From positions 124,001 to 188,000 of the forward strand of contig JNDT01002236.1 of NCBI GenBank assembly GCA_000697055.1: a stretch of 64,000 nucleotides of DNA. The letters are read 5' to 3'. Origin of the DNA: Saksenaea vasiformis B4078. Lineage: Eukaryota > Mucoromycota > Mucoromycetes > Mucorales > Saksenaeaceae. The notes beneath the pieces were generated by a model. It made no database searches. It saw only the letters and a program-made list of their open reading frames with translations, and was not told the origin of the DNA. This document shows, piece by piece, positions 1 to 11,979 of this stretch. The translations under genes and the position numbers were made by a program. Within the stretch, counting starts at the first letter, position 1; each line of letters begins with the position of its first letter.

Positions 1-3000
1 AAGTCATCGCTTAAATGTTCTCTTGGTGTATTTAGTCGTGCATTAGGCTTTGAGTTTTGCAAGTCTTGAATGTCATGTTGACACAACTAATGAGTGCGTA
101 ATGTCGACGCGTCTGCCCATTGTGCAACATTCTGCTGCGATCGATGAATAAGACACGCACGCAAAACTACAGTGTTTGGCACGCGAAAGCGAATAGGAAC
201 GAGCAACTACGATTGGTTTTTTTTTTGACTAGCCTATAGCAAATTGGAAGCGCTACGCAGCTTTACACCACAAACAATGACCTCCCAGTACGCTGCATTT
301 TTAAGTGTGAACATTACGTTGAAATAGGAACAGATAGTGGTAATGACCTATTTTATTTTGGGTAAGTACAGGAGGATCGCCAAACCAAAGCATAGCAGAC
401 GCTCATAAAACTTGCCGGTCTCTTATGTGCTAACTTTAAGGCGGTTCCATGTTCCTGGGGAAAATCTGTGTTTCACTTCTCAACCACATGCTATGCGTAG
501 TCTAACTTGTTTCTGTCCACCTTTCCTTCTGAACTGTAATAGACGTCGAGGTAGTTAGTAACATGCCATTGAAAATTACATATCAAACCAAAAACAATCG
601 CTTCTGCACCCAGTTTGGACGGCAGGTATTTAGGTTATGGAAGATGGAGAAAAAGGTTAGGTCTTGCATCAGCCATCGTGACCATATAAATAAATGGAAA
701 TTAGATAAACGCGATCATTTGTTAACCTATCCGAGTAAAATGAGACGCTGTCCAAGAACAACGCCACGGGATCAAGCATAACAAAACCACTATTACCTAT
801 ATAGCAAAAGAATAGGAATTACAATTGATGAATAACTGCTCGAGATACGACAAAGGCTGTATTGTTTGCGGGCTAAAGCAGTCATATCGGATAAAATACC
901 TAAGGAAGAAAGGGAAGGCGCTATTTCTGTATAGTATACAAGTGAACCTGCCTGCAATGAGCGCTTATCTTTTACCAAACGTATTCGTACGCTGTTCCTA
1001 ATAAATTTTGTGTCTATAGAGAGCCCTGTCTATGCTAATCAATAACCGGACATACGATCATTAGTGCATGAGATAGCCGAAAAAGTCATACTTCCACTTG
1101 TATCAACTTGGTCACTCAGTAGACACGAGGTTTATATAGCGTAGCGCAAAGACACATTCATGGCCAGGAAACAGAATATTACATGGATGTCATTTTGCTT
1201 ATTCCCGGCGGCGGAAGTCGATCTTGCGCCACGCCTGCTGGGGGCAACATAGAAAGGAACCTGGGCCCCGAACACCATCACAACTGAGACAGTTCGGGGC
1301 ACAGGTCATGCAGGCTAGACGACAGACAAAACAGACATGGCTGACCCTGGATCTGTATTTCATCAGAAGTATACACCGGGGATGTTAACCAAAAACAGTC
1401 TCCAAGAAAAGAAAAATCCTCATGTGTTTACTCGAATGCCCATCACGCCTCGTTAACTAAAATAAATGCCACAATCGGACGTTGGAATAGTGAATCAGAA
1501 TGGGCAATCAACAAAACGCTACTATGACGCGCTTTCAGTTGATGCATAAAGATCTACTTCCTCACGTGAGATTCAAGAGTACAGCGCGTAAAAAGAACCA
1601 TTTCTCAAAGTAAAGTTTATTTTGGAGCTAACGCCGAATAGTTTAGAAGCGGTGCCAAGTAATACGAATATGCAGTAGTCCACTTGTCGGGAGCAGTTGG
1701 TAGTCTCGGTATCTACTGTAAACTAAGCGTTTTATTCTTGAAAAGGATGAAAAGTTTCCTTTACAAAAGGATGTCGTCCATGCAAATGGGAGTGTGAGAC
1801 AACGATTATGGTTTATTTTATTGTCCAAAAGCGGCATTGGTTCCGTAGGGACAAATAAGTTCACAAACAAGAATTATTACAAGCACAACGTCATGCACAA
1901 GAAGCTCAGTTCCATTATAAACATGTAGACAAGGGATGCCAAAATACCAATGTCAGATATGTTTTAACAGAGGTGTAGCCGACTTAGATACGGTAGACTT
2001 TCCAATGCTCACAGTAGTCAGAATACCGCTATCTTCTACCATCGTTCCCACAGTCATTGACAGTTCTTTAACGGCCGAAACTCAGCGAAGATAGATAGTT
2101 TGTGCTGCAAATCGGTTGATCATGAGGACAATGCGGGGTGCTATCAGCTGATGCACATTTTTTTGTGATACCGTGATCCTCATCCTCTTTTAGATCTCTA
2201 TTCGCTACAGATATAACGTAATAGCACCGAGAATCATTGATTAAACTCTATTTTTCAATGGTCTGTGTAAAACCCTGTTTGAGAATCATGGAGGCACGCA
2301 TAACCATCCGACACGAAAAAGATCCGACTTCGTGACAATTATTAGCATGAACCGCACGAATCCTTTACAATCAATAGGATGAGACAGTAACCATGATTTG
2401 GGACGAGATCATCCAAACAGTCCAACAATCAAGATACTTCGAAATATATCTCTTCACAAAGTGGATATGTAGTTCACATTGTTTCAGGCGGCCTAGAGAA
2501 ACTAGCATAAAGATAACTCCGCGTAAAGGATCGGGGCTGAGCATTGTGCCTCTAGCTATCTTCTGGTACGCAGGATAACTGCCACTCTTAAAGTATTAGC
2601 AGAATCGCGTTCAAAAAGTAAAAACTAGAATATATTTCTATGAACATCAACAGACTGGATGCTTTCTGTTTAACGGAAATTCCTACCACATTATGTCAAA
2701 CTGGTTGCTCGTAGATTTCATCCCTGTATGAGACAGAAGATCCTAATGTCTGATACATTCTTTGCATGATATACGTAACAAGGATCCAATCAGACATACC
2801 CTTTCCATGAGACGATAGAACGCTATCACCGACAAATTTTCTGTAAGACACAAGGTACCCTATCTTTACCACGAGAAGATCAAGCTCTATGTTTAACACG
2901 TCTTTTGCACGAGGCGATGGAACGCTGTTCATGACACATTATGAACTGCAACATGCAAACCATAGCGATTTAGTAAACGTGAATAGATATGCTTCGAAGT

Positions 3001-3126
3001 GCAAAATTCATCAAGGAGTCATGCCAGTAACTTCATATGGGAAGCAAAAACGTAGGAAAAACAGTACAAAAACATAAGTCATTCTTACCGAGGTCGCATG
3101 TCTGAGAAAATTATCTTATTGCCGTT
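1..3126. other. Gene-poor stretch, no supported gene
   Basis: Only short open frames (under 80 codons) occur here. They lack recognisable domains, canonical intron boundaries that would join them, or a convincing start context. Composition is moderately AT-rich without long homopolymer tracts. I see no rRNA, no tRNA-like cloverleaf and no tandem repeat. It is best read as intergenic or long-decayed sequence. Confidence 0.5.
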
Positions 3127-3713
3127 ATGTTATTCTGTCCATTTTCTTTCACCCTTGCAATGCCTAGCATGCTCGTCATCACAAAGCATCTCGTCCAGGC
3201 ACCACACGCTTTGTGGGATATTGTCAGTACCAGCGATATCTTCATTGCACATTTACAATCCTTGACGGGTGCGCCGAATGTAAAAAAGTCCACAAAAGAC
3301 AAGGCGAGTACGTTCTTAAAAGGATGGAACAATGTAAATCACTTATGGCTACTGCTCTTAATATAAAATGAACGACAGTATTCGCCTACCCCTCTTTGTT
3401 TAAGGAATTGATAAAAACCATTCATCGGCTGTTCAAAGAAAAACAGCGGCACCTTGTTCCCCTTGCGGAACAGCAGAAGCCTTATCTCAATGTAAATGCA
3501 AAAAATATCAATGGGTCGACATTCATTGGTGGAAACATGACGACCAATGCTGGTCCGGAGCCTGCTCAAGTGTATGCTGATCAAGCTAGCGCGCTGCGAA
3601 ATTTCATCAAAGAATACCCTTACGGTGACGACGTGGTCCATGAAAAGGTGCATAGAGACGAAGAAACAACAATATGCGTGCAGAAGCTGACTCATTTGGT
3701 TGTCTTCTCATAG
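3127..3713 (+). pseudogene. Two relict reading frames, unidentified
   Basis: Two plus-strand frames (3127–3366 and 3396–3713) follow each other with a stop between them. The predicted peptides are polar and have a plausible protein composition, for example the stretches NVKKSTKDKASTFLKGW and NFIKEYPYGDDVV, so this looks like decayed coding sequence rather than noise. I do not recognise the family. No canonical GT–AG pair joins the frames cleanly. It lies next to a diverged dispersed repeat, so it may be a remnant of a mobile element or of a multicopy gene. Alternatively these are chance frames. Confidence 0.25.
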
Positions 3714-3775
3714 CGTATCTTCTTGGTGCTAAAGAGGGAACGTCTTAAAGTATTTATTTCCCTGGACGTTTCCTT

Positions 3776-3910
3776 CATGGAGGGTCGTCGTGTTTTGCAG
3801 AACGTCCACGCGTCACATCTCTCTTTCAAAAGACTTTTTCTAAATAAAACGAGTATATTTTCTTTAAAAACGTTTATACTACCATACGGAAGCAATCATT
3901 CAATCAGCCG
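3776..3910 (+). repeat. Diverged dispersed repeat, copy A
   Basis: About 130 bases here resemble the reverse complement of 53375–53530. Shared blocks include a perfect AAATAAAACGAG, a near-identical AAACGTTTRTACTA segment, and AGCAATCATT followed by TCAATCA. The similarity is interrupted by small gaps, and the sequences flanking the two copies do not match. This indicates an old dispersed element rather than a recent duplication. No terminal inverted repeat or target duplication is visible. Confidence 0.5.
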
Positions 3911-4360
3911 CCTATCTTCTCATTTATTATTCCACAACTAGATATTTCATTTTATTACTTTAGATATCCATCTGGACTACAAGAGGGCGTATAGCTTTCA
4001 GAAAAAGTCTTCATCTGTCGGAAGATCTTATTGACCTTGAACGAATAATCATTTGGCTTCTATTCTGACATGGATGGGTATCTGCGAAGGTAATTTCTTT
4101 TGGAGACACATCGAGGGATGCGCTAGTGGGGTGCCCTGAGGAAGAAGTGGCCGCATTTTAAGCGGCGCAAAAAACAGCATCGCAAAACCGAGTAAAATTG
4201 GAGCGTCACACTCCCTTCACAAAAGAGAGGCTTCTTGTTTTGCTCCCTCGTTTGTCATCTGCAACCTCGACCCTTTTTCTCGGGGAGTTTCATCATCATC
4301 TGAATTCGTCACCGGTGCACCTATTAAGCTTTTACCCATTCACATTATCAGTACATTCTC

Positions 4361-5200
4361 ATGTCGAAAGCATCATCGTTCGTGCGCGAGTACAAGCTTG
4401 TCATGGTTGGCGGTGGAGGTAAGTCTCTAGTCTTTCGGACGAAACGAAGCTAACTCATGTCTGAAACTATTTAGGTGTTGGTAAATCCGCATTGACGATT
4501 CAGTTCATTCAGTCGCACTTTGTCGATGAATACGACCCGACTATTGAAGGTATAGCATACAGAGACGATAGTTGAGCCCGGACTGAACAAGCCTTTTTTT
4601 TTTTAAAAAAAAAAGACTCTTATCGCAAGCAATGCGTTATCGACACCGAAACGGCACTGTTGGACGTACTTGATACTGCAGGACAAGAGGAATATAGGTA
4701 AGGATGATTTCATCCAGCCTTTTGTATAGATGTGTCCTCTTAACGTATCGGATTTCTTCTCTTTCTTTTTCTTTTCATTATTGCAACGTAGTGCGATGCG
4801 TGAACAGTACATGCGCAACGGAGAAGGTTTTCTGTTAGTCTATTCGATTACGTCGCGCATGTCCTTCGAGGAAATTACGACGTTTTATGAGCAGATTTGC
4901 CGAGTCAAAGACCGGGACTACTTCCCAATGGTTTTGGTGGCAAATAAGAGTGACCTTGTCAACGATCGGTTGGTATCAACTCAAGAGGGAATGGATTTGG
5001 CCAAGCATTTTGGATGCAACTTTATCGAAACCTCTGCAAAGGCACGAATCAATGTAGACAACGCGTTTTTCGAGGTTGTGCGGGACATCCGTCGATACAA
5101 CAAGGAACAAGAAACACGAGGCGGTGCGAATAGCCAGGACCACTTTGGAATGCAAGATGCACCAGATGTTGCCTCTGACAAATGCTGTGTGTTAATGTGA
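4361..5200 (+). CDS. Ras family small GTPase (4 exons)
   Basis: A membrane-anchored GTP-binding switch, predicted at 207 residues. Exons are 4361–4418, 4475–4549, 4616–4697 and 4792–5200, all with GT–AG introns of 56–94 nt and closing phases. The P-loop GGGGVGKS is at residues 17–24, the effector loop YDPTIED at 39–45, followed by DTAGQEE (switch II), NKSD and ETSAK (guanine binding). The protein ends in a CAAX box, CVLM, directly preceded by another cysteine. This predicts farnesylation or geranylgeranylation plus palmitoylation, as in Ras proper. The GGGG form of the P-loop is typical of fungal Ras. The start codon is the only in-frame ATG that keeps the short N-terminal extension. In fungi Ras acts upstream of cAMP and MAPK signalling; which branch is served here cannot be seen. 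Confidence 0.95.
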
Positions 5201-6668
5201 TTTTTTTTTTTTTTTACTTCTTTGCCCATCTTCTTTTTTTTCTTTACTCATTAATCCGTCCTACCTTGTACTATCTTCTTTTACACGCACACTTTACCTC
5301 CACAAGCAAACAAAGAATCCCATCCTTTGTTTTCCATTTCTTATAATTTACACTTCTTGCTGTTGTTGTTTTGCTTTTTTTTCTTCCGTAGTTGTATTTT
5401 AACAAATGCAAAACCGCGCGCGTCATTGTGTCACCGGCGGACTCAAAAGCTTCGATTAACTGTGGAACGCAATTTTTCTGTGAAATGACACTTGGATTAC
5501 GAAAAGGCAAAATAGAACAAACATAACGTGTATGTGGAGAAAAAACGAAGAACTTATTCCAAGTTGCTCGTCAAGAAAGACAAAAAGAAAGTCCCTTGGC
5601 ATGGGGGGGGGGAATATCTATTCTAATCTATCGGGGCAGTAGCTCGTTGCTGCTATCAGAGGAGGGAATGACAGCTGCCGCAGCTGCTTATCGTTGTGTT
5701 AACCTGATACTGCCTTTTTTCACAGCGGTTCCCGTTCATTCGTCTTTCTTATCCATTCGCAACTCAAGTCGGACGCAAAATGAATAGCGCATCTTTATGA
5801 ATCGGTAATAGAAATGTACTCTCTTTACACGAAGTGAGGATAATGATATGTTGCTTTGATTCTCAATTCTCCATAGACAAAGGTATTTCTGCCTCTTACT
5901 TTTTTTTTCTTTTTTATTCGATCGGTTACGCAAGAAGCGGGTAAGAACAACTAATCACAAATTGGGACTCCACACTGCATTTGGAAAGCAGATCTTTCTC
6001 TTAGCAGTCGAAGAAACTCGTGGGAAACGCGACAGATGATCTATCCGTTAAAAGAAAAAAGAAAATGCTTGATCTCTGAAAAGATGGATTCTTGCAAAGG
6101 CTTGATAGTGCTATACTGGAGTAAATAAACATTGGATCGAAAATCATCTCGGCAATGAACGGAGCACAACGATACAGGATAAACTTTTGTGACTAAGACA
6201 TAACAGGTTCGCGGAAACAATCTTTCGTGCACATACTAGTGCACCAGCTGGTATCGGCGTGGACTATATCGGAAAAACATACACAGGTGCAAAAGGGCTA
6301 GGAAGGACGAGGAAGTTCCAAGAAGGCTAGACTGCTAACCCCCCTCCTAGTATGAGGCTGTACATTCGGTAAAGCCTACTACTGGCCAGTTAAATAAACG
6401 TGATTCTGTGAATTGTATACTGGTATGTAGAAAAGGGGCCATTGGCATTGTTCGACTTCTGGTGCTTCTCACATGCTAAAATTATATTTCACCTCTTCAT
6501 AGGCCTTAAAGGTGAGAAATCAGCATACAGACTACATCTTAAATGAAAGAACCAAACTTTTAATGTTGTCTCACGTCCGATATAATTACTACGACGATGA
6601 TAAGCTATTTTATTTCACCGCAAATTACTTTTTCGAGCTATCTATCCATACAGTAACTTATGTGGAGT
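5201..6668. other. Intergenic, no supported gene
   Basis: This is the 3' flank of the Ras gene. It begins with a T-run just after the stop and continues T/C-rich to about 5400, consistent with a 3' UTR. A G8 run sits near 5605. The remaining short frames are chance frames without domains or linking introns. Confidence 0.5.
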
Positions 6669-6860
6669 TCATCCGTTGTATTCTCCTGTTATTTCAACCA
6701 GGTTTTCTGTAATTAGTTCCTCGATTTCTGTCCACCGAAAAGTGGCTCCTTCTGCGCCGAAAACGAGGCTGTCGTACAAGGTTCTCCAGGACGAGGTTTC
6801 GCTAAACTGCGTACCACTAGTGGCAGAGCTTGCGGCGTCGTCGCCTGTCAGTGTTGCCAA
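6669..6860 (-). pseudogene. Relict acidic reading frame, unidentified
   Basis: A minus-strand frame of 63 residues rich in Ser, Thr, Glu and Asp, with a realistic protein composition but no recognised family. It is isolated, with no flanking exon that I could join. It may belong to the same decayed locus as the minus-strand frames at 7254–7720. Confidence that it is functional is low. Confidence 0.15.
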
Positions 6861-7253
6861 ACGAAAAAGGAGCTTTGCATAATATCAGAGGCTAAGAACG
6901 TCTTTAGCCCAAGGTTAAATACCATTGTCGCTATCAGGCACATCGTCTCCTTGGGTATAAGGTTGGGGCAAGGGAACAAGCGCGGAGGGCCACCGTTGCG
7001 ATTCAGGAGAGTGTACTGGATGCAATTAGCGATGACACTGTTGTAAAAGATATCACCATCACTGTGATAACCTTGTCAAAGAATTCTAAAGAGGAAAATC
7101 TGGAACATACGTCTACTAACACAGGCTTACCTCCTGTGTTCCAAGAGATAGGAATATAGCATTTGTTTAGTCTGAGTCGTTTCTATTGGAAAATCTTCAA
7201 CGGGAAATTAGAATGATTCTATCCAGCATAACACCGCTTGATGCAACGATGTT

Positions 7254-7720
7254 CTACGTTGACCTGTGATTGTGCAACACTTGATACTTCACCATTAAAA
7301 GCCAGATCAAAAACATAAAGCAATATAGCTGCAAACCTTTTTCAACCAAGTCGGTTTCAACAACGTACAGCCTGTCGTCATTGATGTGCCTTATTTCTTT
7401 TAGAAGCTTCAAAGAAGCAAGCTCGGCTTTTCGATACTGTGGAAAAGCATCCACCAAGTATACGTTCTTTTCTAAACCTGCAATGAAAGACTGCATTTCC
7501 GTCGATCTATTAGCTACAGAGAGTATGACCCTACGAAAGCGAGCTGACAATTGGGATAGATGTTACAGGCATCACAAAGATCTACAAACGGTTCTACAGC
7601 TCGAACAGGCATCTCTGACTCCCCACCAGACGACTCTTCAGGCGATAGCTTGATACTACTGACATCATTTAGGTCACATTCACACATGATACACGAACCG
7701 TCTCTGAAAATTGGTGGCAT
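7254..7720 (-). pseudogene. Relict minus-strand gene fragment with a frameshift
   Basis: Two overlapping minus-strand frames, 7720–7514 and 7550–7254, read as one continuous protein-like sequence if the frame changes near 7540. The first part holds a CXXC-like pair (IMCEC) and a second Cys pair (LCDAC). The second part is a helical, charged segment. No GT–AG intron explains the frame change, so I call it a frameshifted relict. Family unknown. Confidence 0.25.
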
Positions 7721-8202
7721 TGTTCAAAGAATAATCCAGCTGTAAATTTCTTCTTGTTTGCTCAGAGCCCAAACGAAATCATGGTTGATCTCTGTCAGCA
7801 GCCAGGACGCTTATACAGCCATGGCATCTCTTACCATGAACGTGGTTTCCATCTCCGCCTGCAGACAGCAAAAACAAAACATGAATTGTAATTCAAACAA
7901 GACTCTATGAGTAATATTACGCGAGCTGCTGCCAAGCATGTTCTCCTGTGGTCCGATTCTTTTACGCTTTTCAGCTTTTAGACATGTTATGCAGCAAAGG
8001 TTACTTTTACCAGCTCCGCGTGTACATCAACGACTTTGTGTGACGTTGATCACATGTCTTACAATAAATCCTCTTGCCATGGACCCACATATGTCCATTT
8101 GGTATATGCCGCAGAAGAAGACCGTTTGCGTTACTGATCGCTCTCCGTGCTCATATGAGAACTGTGCATCCGAATCGGCCTATGCCGTAGAGAGGACAAG
8201 CC

Positions 8203-8661
8203 TAGCATCATACGGAAATTCTATTCTTCCAATATGTACAGATCACCATCTATGAAACTCTAGAGCTAGTAGATTTTGACGATGATGGGTCTCCAGTTCA
8301 GGAGAAAGTACGAGCAAATGGTAGGTTTCATGGAGAGACTAGAAATGACCATCTTGCTTTTCTGAAAGACGGGTCTAGTTTTTACGCACATATTGTAGTC
8401 TTCTTTACTGGTATGTACCGAGATCAGACCCTCGAACTCTGCCTTACTCGGAGTTTTTCTGTAGTTACGGAAGCCCACCCAACGGTACTACGAATTTTGG
8501 AGCCTATGAGAGATACCAACTATTCTGGTCTATTCATTTCTGATGTAAAGGATATCGAACGACTTGTGTCATACCAGATTTCGACTCGTTTGAGCTATCA
8601 GATGGAAAGTATACTTGATATCTACTTCACCACAATACTGACAGATGCTCGTGGTCCTTGA
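8203..8661 (+). pseudogene. Relict coding segment, transposon-like
   Basis: The plus strand is open from about 8203 to the stop at 8661, well beyond the first ATG at 8413. The peptide is coherent: an acidic segment (VDFDDDGSPVQ), then a hydrophobic beta-strand-like piece (FYAHIVVFF), then a charged helical end. The start is missing; a stop precedes 8203 and no acceptor there is convincing. The style resembles the DNA-binding or catalytic tails of large fungal transposon proteins, but I cannot assign a family. A separate frame at 8658–8867 follows immediately and could be a further fragment. Confidence 0.3.
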
Positions 8662-8867
8662 TCTACTCTTGGCTGCCAGCAGTGCCCGATTCTGACTTCG
8701 TAAATTGGAGTTTGGAGACTTTGACCGACGACGGAAGCGGTATCTCAGCTAGTGACATGTCATATACAATAAATGAAGGAGAGCAACTAAAAATAGTCGC
8801 GACAACAATATTGTATATATCAAGCGCTCATGCAATCCTCCTGTCTTTCGGTGGCTTCTTACAATAA

Positions 8868-9488
8868 TAAGCCCTTTGATAAAACCATCTTTGATAATCA
8901 CGCTTTCTGGATTGCCACAGTCATGAGCTAGCCGCTGATGAGATTGTGAAAAAGTTACACAGATATGAAGAACTTTGGACGGAGTTTTGAAAGGATAAAT
9001 TAGCTTTCAATCCCAGGGAGAACTTTTAATCTTCTCCTGGGCTAAAAACTCATCTTAGCTGTATCAAAGACGTAACAGATCTTTTGCAAAAATTAAATGT
9101 GACAGATGGAAGAGCATCTGATCATCATTCAGTCATAAGGATATACAGGGTGAAAATCATCTAGTCATATATTTTTATACTGCAATAACAACCATCAAGC
9201 AGGTACGTAAGTTATAGATGGCGATTGAAAGGTGTTTGCCGCCGTACGCGAGGTTATTTGGACGAAGAAACCTGAAATTTACCTGTATTTGACGTTGTTT
9301 GTGGCTTGAAACCTGAGAACAAAGAAAATGGACAAAGAAAAACCTTAAATGCAAGCGTCCCATCTATGGGTCAGTTCTTCTTCTAACACCCGTTATTGAT
9401 ACTGAACGTCTTTGGTAAGTGCTCTCATGAAAATCGTTAGACATGCTCATAACGGAGGATGGATAGATCAAAACTGATAGATAAAGCT
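8868..9488. other. Intergenic upstream of the Fanzor gene
   Basis: No supported gene. I looked for a terminal inverted repeat matching the region downstream of the Fanzor ORF (11980–12300) and found only matches of about 7–8 bases, which is chance level. The promoter of the Fanzor gene must lie here, but no clear TATA element stands out. Confidence 0.4.
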
Positions 9489-11917
9489 ATGGTCAGCTCT
9501 CAGCACGGCAGAGAGGCTCTGATGGAACAACATGTAAGTCTGACGGTGTATGTTAGCTTCATGTATTAATTCTCAACGTTAATTTAAGGATACGTCAACA
9601 AGATTGTCTGGTTCCGCTGAGGTTAGCTCATCGAGTGGCCGGAAACGCAAACCAGAGAGATCGTGCGATTGTGGAGCAGTTGATAAGAACGGAAATCTCA
9701 TTCCCCATACTATGCGGCATACACACAAGAGTTGCTTAAAAAATCCGAAACGAAAAAAGCCGAACATGCCTCCGGAAGGTGGTGAACCAGGAGACAACGA
9801 TGACGATAATGATGAAGTGAAAAGGACCGATTTTGTAATCAAGATCGGTTTTGAAACTATATGTCGCTCTGAACCAATGAATGCCGTTGTTCAAGATGCT
9901 GTTGAGCGTACAACACGAGCAGGGTATGAAGCAATGAAACTGGCCCATCTCCATGTAATACGATTTCGACAAGTCATGGGCTTTGTCCCTCGGCTTAATC
10001 GAAACTTTTTCCGTGCCTGCTATAATGCAGTAACATTACTTCGGCCGACAGTCCATCAGCCTGGGCCAATTGCTGATCCACAACTACGGCAAACATTTGA
10101 TATATACCGTTCTCAGAGACCTGCAGGGCTACCATGGACCCACAGAGCTGGTTTAAACCAGGTGTTCGAGTACGCTGCAAGACGTGAAGTGACCAATTCC
10201 TTGTTGCACATATCCGTCCATTTTAGCAAACGGGTTAAGCGTTGGTTCTTCGTTCGCCTTGGAAGTGTCATAACGCGAGATACTGTCAAAGAATCCTATC
10301 TATGGCATATTGCGGAGGCAGCTATCAAAGCTTTATCACCAGAAAACCTAGACGACCTGGACGACCTGGACGATTTGGACGATTTGGACGAGGAAGAAGC
10401 AGAGAGAGAAATAGGACGCTGGATACGTCCTACTTCTGTGCGTCAAATCGTGAATGGGATTCACATTCGGGGAATGCCAAGCTTTACACACAACGAATTC
10501 AGATCTATGCAAGAGATTTACGACCACCTATGCGGCAATGTTGGTCCGCTGCCCATGACAAAGAATGGAGAATACAGCCGTGGCCCTTTCAATGACCGAA
10601 CGTAGACATTTGGAGAGCGAGATTATCCAGGCCACCATACAAGATCGGGATTTAACAGGAGTATTCCCATCGTTAACCGTCGACTGTGTTGTCTATCTGA
10701 CGTCCAAGGACCGTCGAACAAGAGAAAAGATCCGCAATGGTACCTTTCGACCTAAGAAGTTCCTACAACGTCGAGGTCCCAATCGTCTGTACCATGCGGT
10801 ACCACAGCATTTTTTCACACAGCGATACATTGATATCGACACCCGGGCTCTTCATGAGTTACTGCTATGGGCTACTAGAGACAATCCGGCTGCGCATCCA
10901 TTCATTGATTCGAGACATGGCTTCCATATTAACAGAATCAGATGGTGGACAGAAGCGTTTGATTTCTCTAAACTCCCAGGTGTCCGGCGGCCTGATTCTG
11001 AAGACGAAGATCAAGCTAGACATCAAAAGTGGTTCAAGTGCCATATCAGCACGGACGGAATTGGCACAAGCGTATTGTATACAAGAGCAAAACGACCACA
11101 ACGCGAGCCGTTGAACCCAACCAGGGTACATATTGGCCTTCACACGCAGGTGATTGGGGCAGACCCAGGAGTAACGGATTTGGTAGTTACAAGCAATGCT
11201 TGCGCTGGTCGGGAGGTCGTCCCCAGACAAAACCTGCATATATCTGCGAAGGAATGGCACGAACTCGCCTTCCACAATAAAGCCTCCTCACGCCGCCGCA
11301 CACATCATATCCACAATCCCGACATACAGGAGATCCAATCAGGGATTATCACATCAAAAACGGTGAATCAGCAGGTGTTTGTGGAGAGCCTGCGGTCCAT
11401 CTTTCCGCACCTCGAGCGTCTTCTCCAATTTTATAACCGAGAACGAACGTTGCGCTGGACCACCTATCTTTGGTCACAGCGGGCACTTCATGAACTGTGT
11501 ATGTGCGTGAGAGGCGATACGAACAGGAGAGAAGACATCGTTGTGGCATATGGAAGTGCGAAATTCAGTCATACACAGGTGGGACATCGACCAGTCCCTG
11601 TCAAGACTTTTCGCCGCAGACTCTCACAATACGTCACGATGGTCTTCATCAATGAATTTAGGACCAGCCAAGAATGCTCCAACCTTTGCAGGCGTGGTCA
11701 GCATAGACGTCAGATTCAGCAAAGTATGTCCTCTGTACATGCGGAAACAGATTTTCTTGATCGGCCGGGACCAGCCCTCCACGCTGTGAAACATTGCCAA
11801 ACATGTCGCACAATCTGGAATAGGGACGTGAACGCCGCAAGAAACATACTCCATATCTTCTGGCACATGCGCGAGAACGACGGTGCTAGGCCATTTGAAT
11901 TCGCAAAGCAAGCATAG
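9489..11917 (+). CDS. Fanzor (TnpB-like) RNA-guided nuclease, frameshifted
   Basis: Eukaryotic relative of TnpB/IS605 OrfB; characterised members cut DNA guided by an omega RNA. Exon 1 (9489–9533) splices through a canonical GTAAGT–TTTAAG intron (9534–9588) into a frame running to 10605. Frame +1 then runs to 11917. The frame change must fall between 10559 and 10602, and no intron of sensible length repairs it. The second frame (450 residues from 10565) carries the RuvC-I motif GADPGVTDLV (Asp200 of that frame), NEFRTSQEC with Glu364 as the likely relocated catalytic Glu, a Cys pair (371, 375) and a second pair (411, 414) forming the zinc ribbon, and WNRDVNAARN with Asp421 (RuvC-III). The first Cys pair is CX3C rather than the usual CX2C. 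The N-terminal part has a four-unit Asp-Asp-Leu repeat (10351–10386). With the frames joined, the length of about 790 residues fits fungal Fanzor1. It may be inactive because of the frameshift. Confidence 0.85.
10351..10386 (+). repeat. 9-bp tandem repeat encoding Asp-Asp-Leu
   Basis: Four copies of a nine-base unit (two GACGACCTG, then two GACGATTTG) encode a DDL repeat inside the Fanzor N-terminal region. The repeat keeps frame and is followed by more acidic residues. It is probably a slippage-generated acidic linker. Confidence 0.85.
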
Positions 11918-11979
11918 AAAGCCATTGGGGTGGGTGTCCTCGGATAAAGCCTACCCCATGCTTACATCTTCGGGTATGT
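11910..11979 (+). ncRNA. Candidate omega-RNA 3' structure of Fanzor
   Basis: Starting inside the last codons of the Fanzor ORF there is a strong two-part stem. AAGCAT (11910–11915) pairs with ATGCTT (11958–11963), and GGGGTGGG (11927–11934) pairs with CCTACCCC (11950–11957, one G–U). It encloses a 15-nt loop, with an 11-nt internal bulge on the 5' side only. A second small hairpin with a C(UUCG)G tetraloop follows at 11964–11979. In TnpB and Fanzor systems the guide RNA overlaps the 3' end of the nuclease ORF and extends past it, so location and structure both fit. Transcription is not shown; a simple transcription terminator or chance hairpin is the alternative. Confidence 0.45.

Noticed and set aside
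9579..9972. Minus-strand frames over the Fanzor N-terminal exon
   Set aside because: They are antisense shadows of the real frame, with hydrophobic low-information peptides.
10544..10605. Intron that would join the two Fanzor frames
   Set aside because: Candidate GT–AG pairs either leave the wrong phase or give introns of about 31–34 nt, or delete conserved-looking sequence (121 nt).
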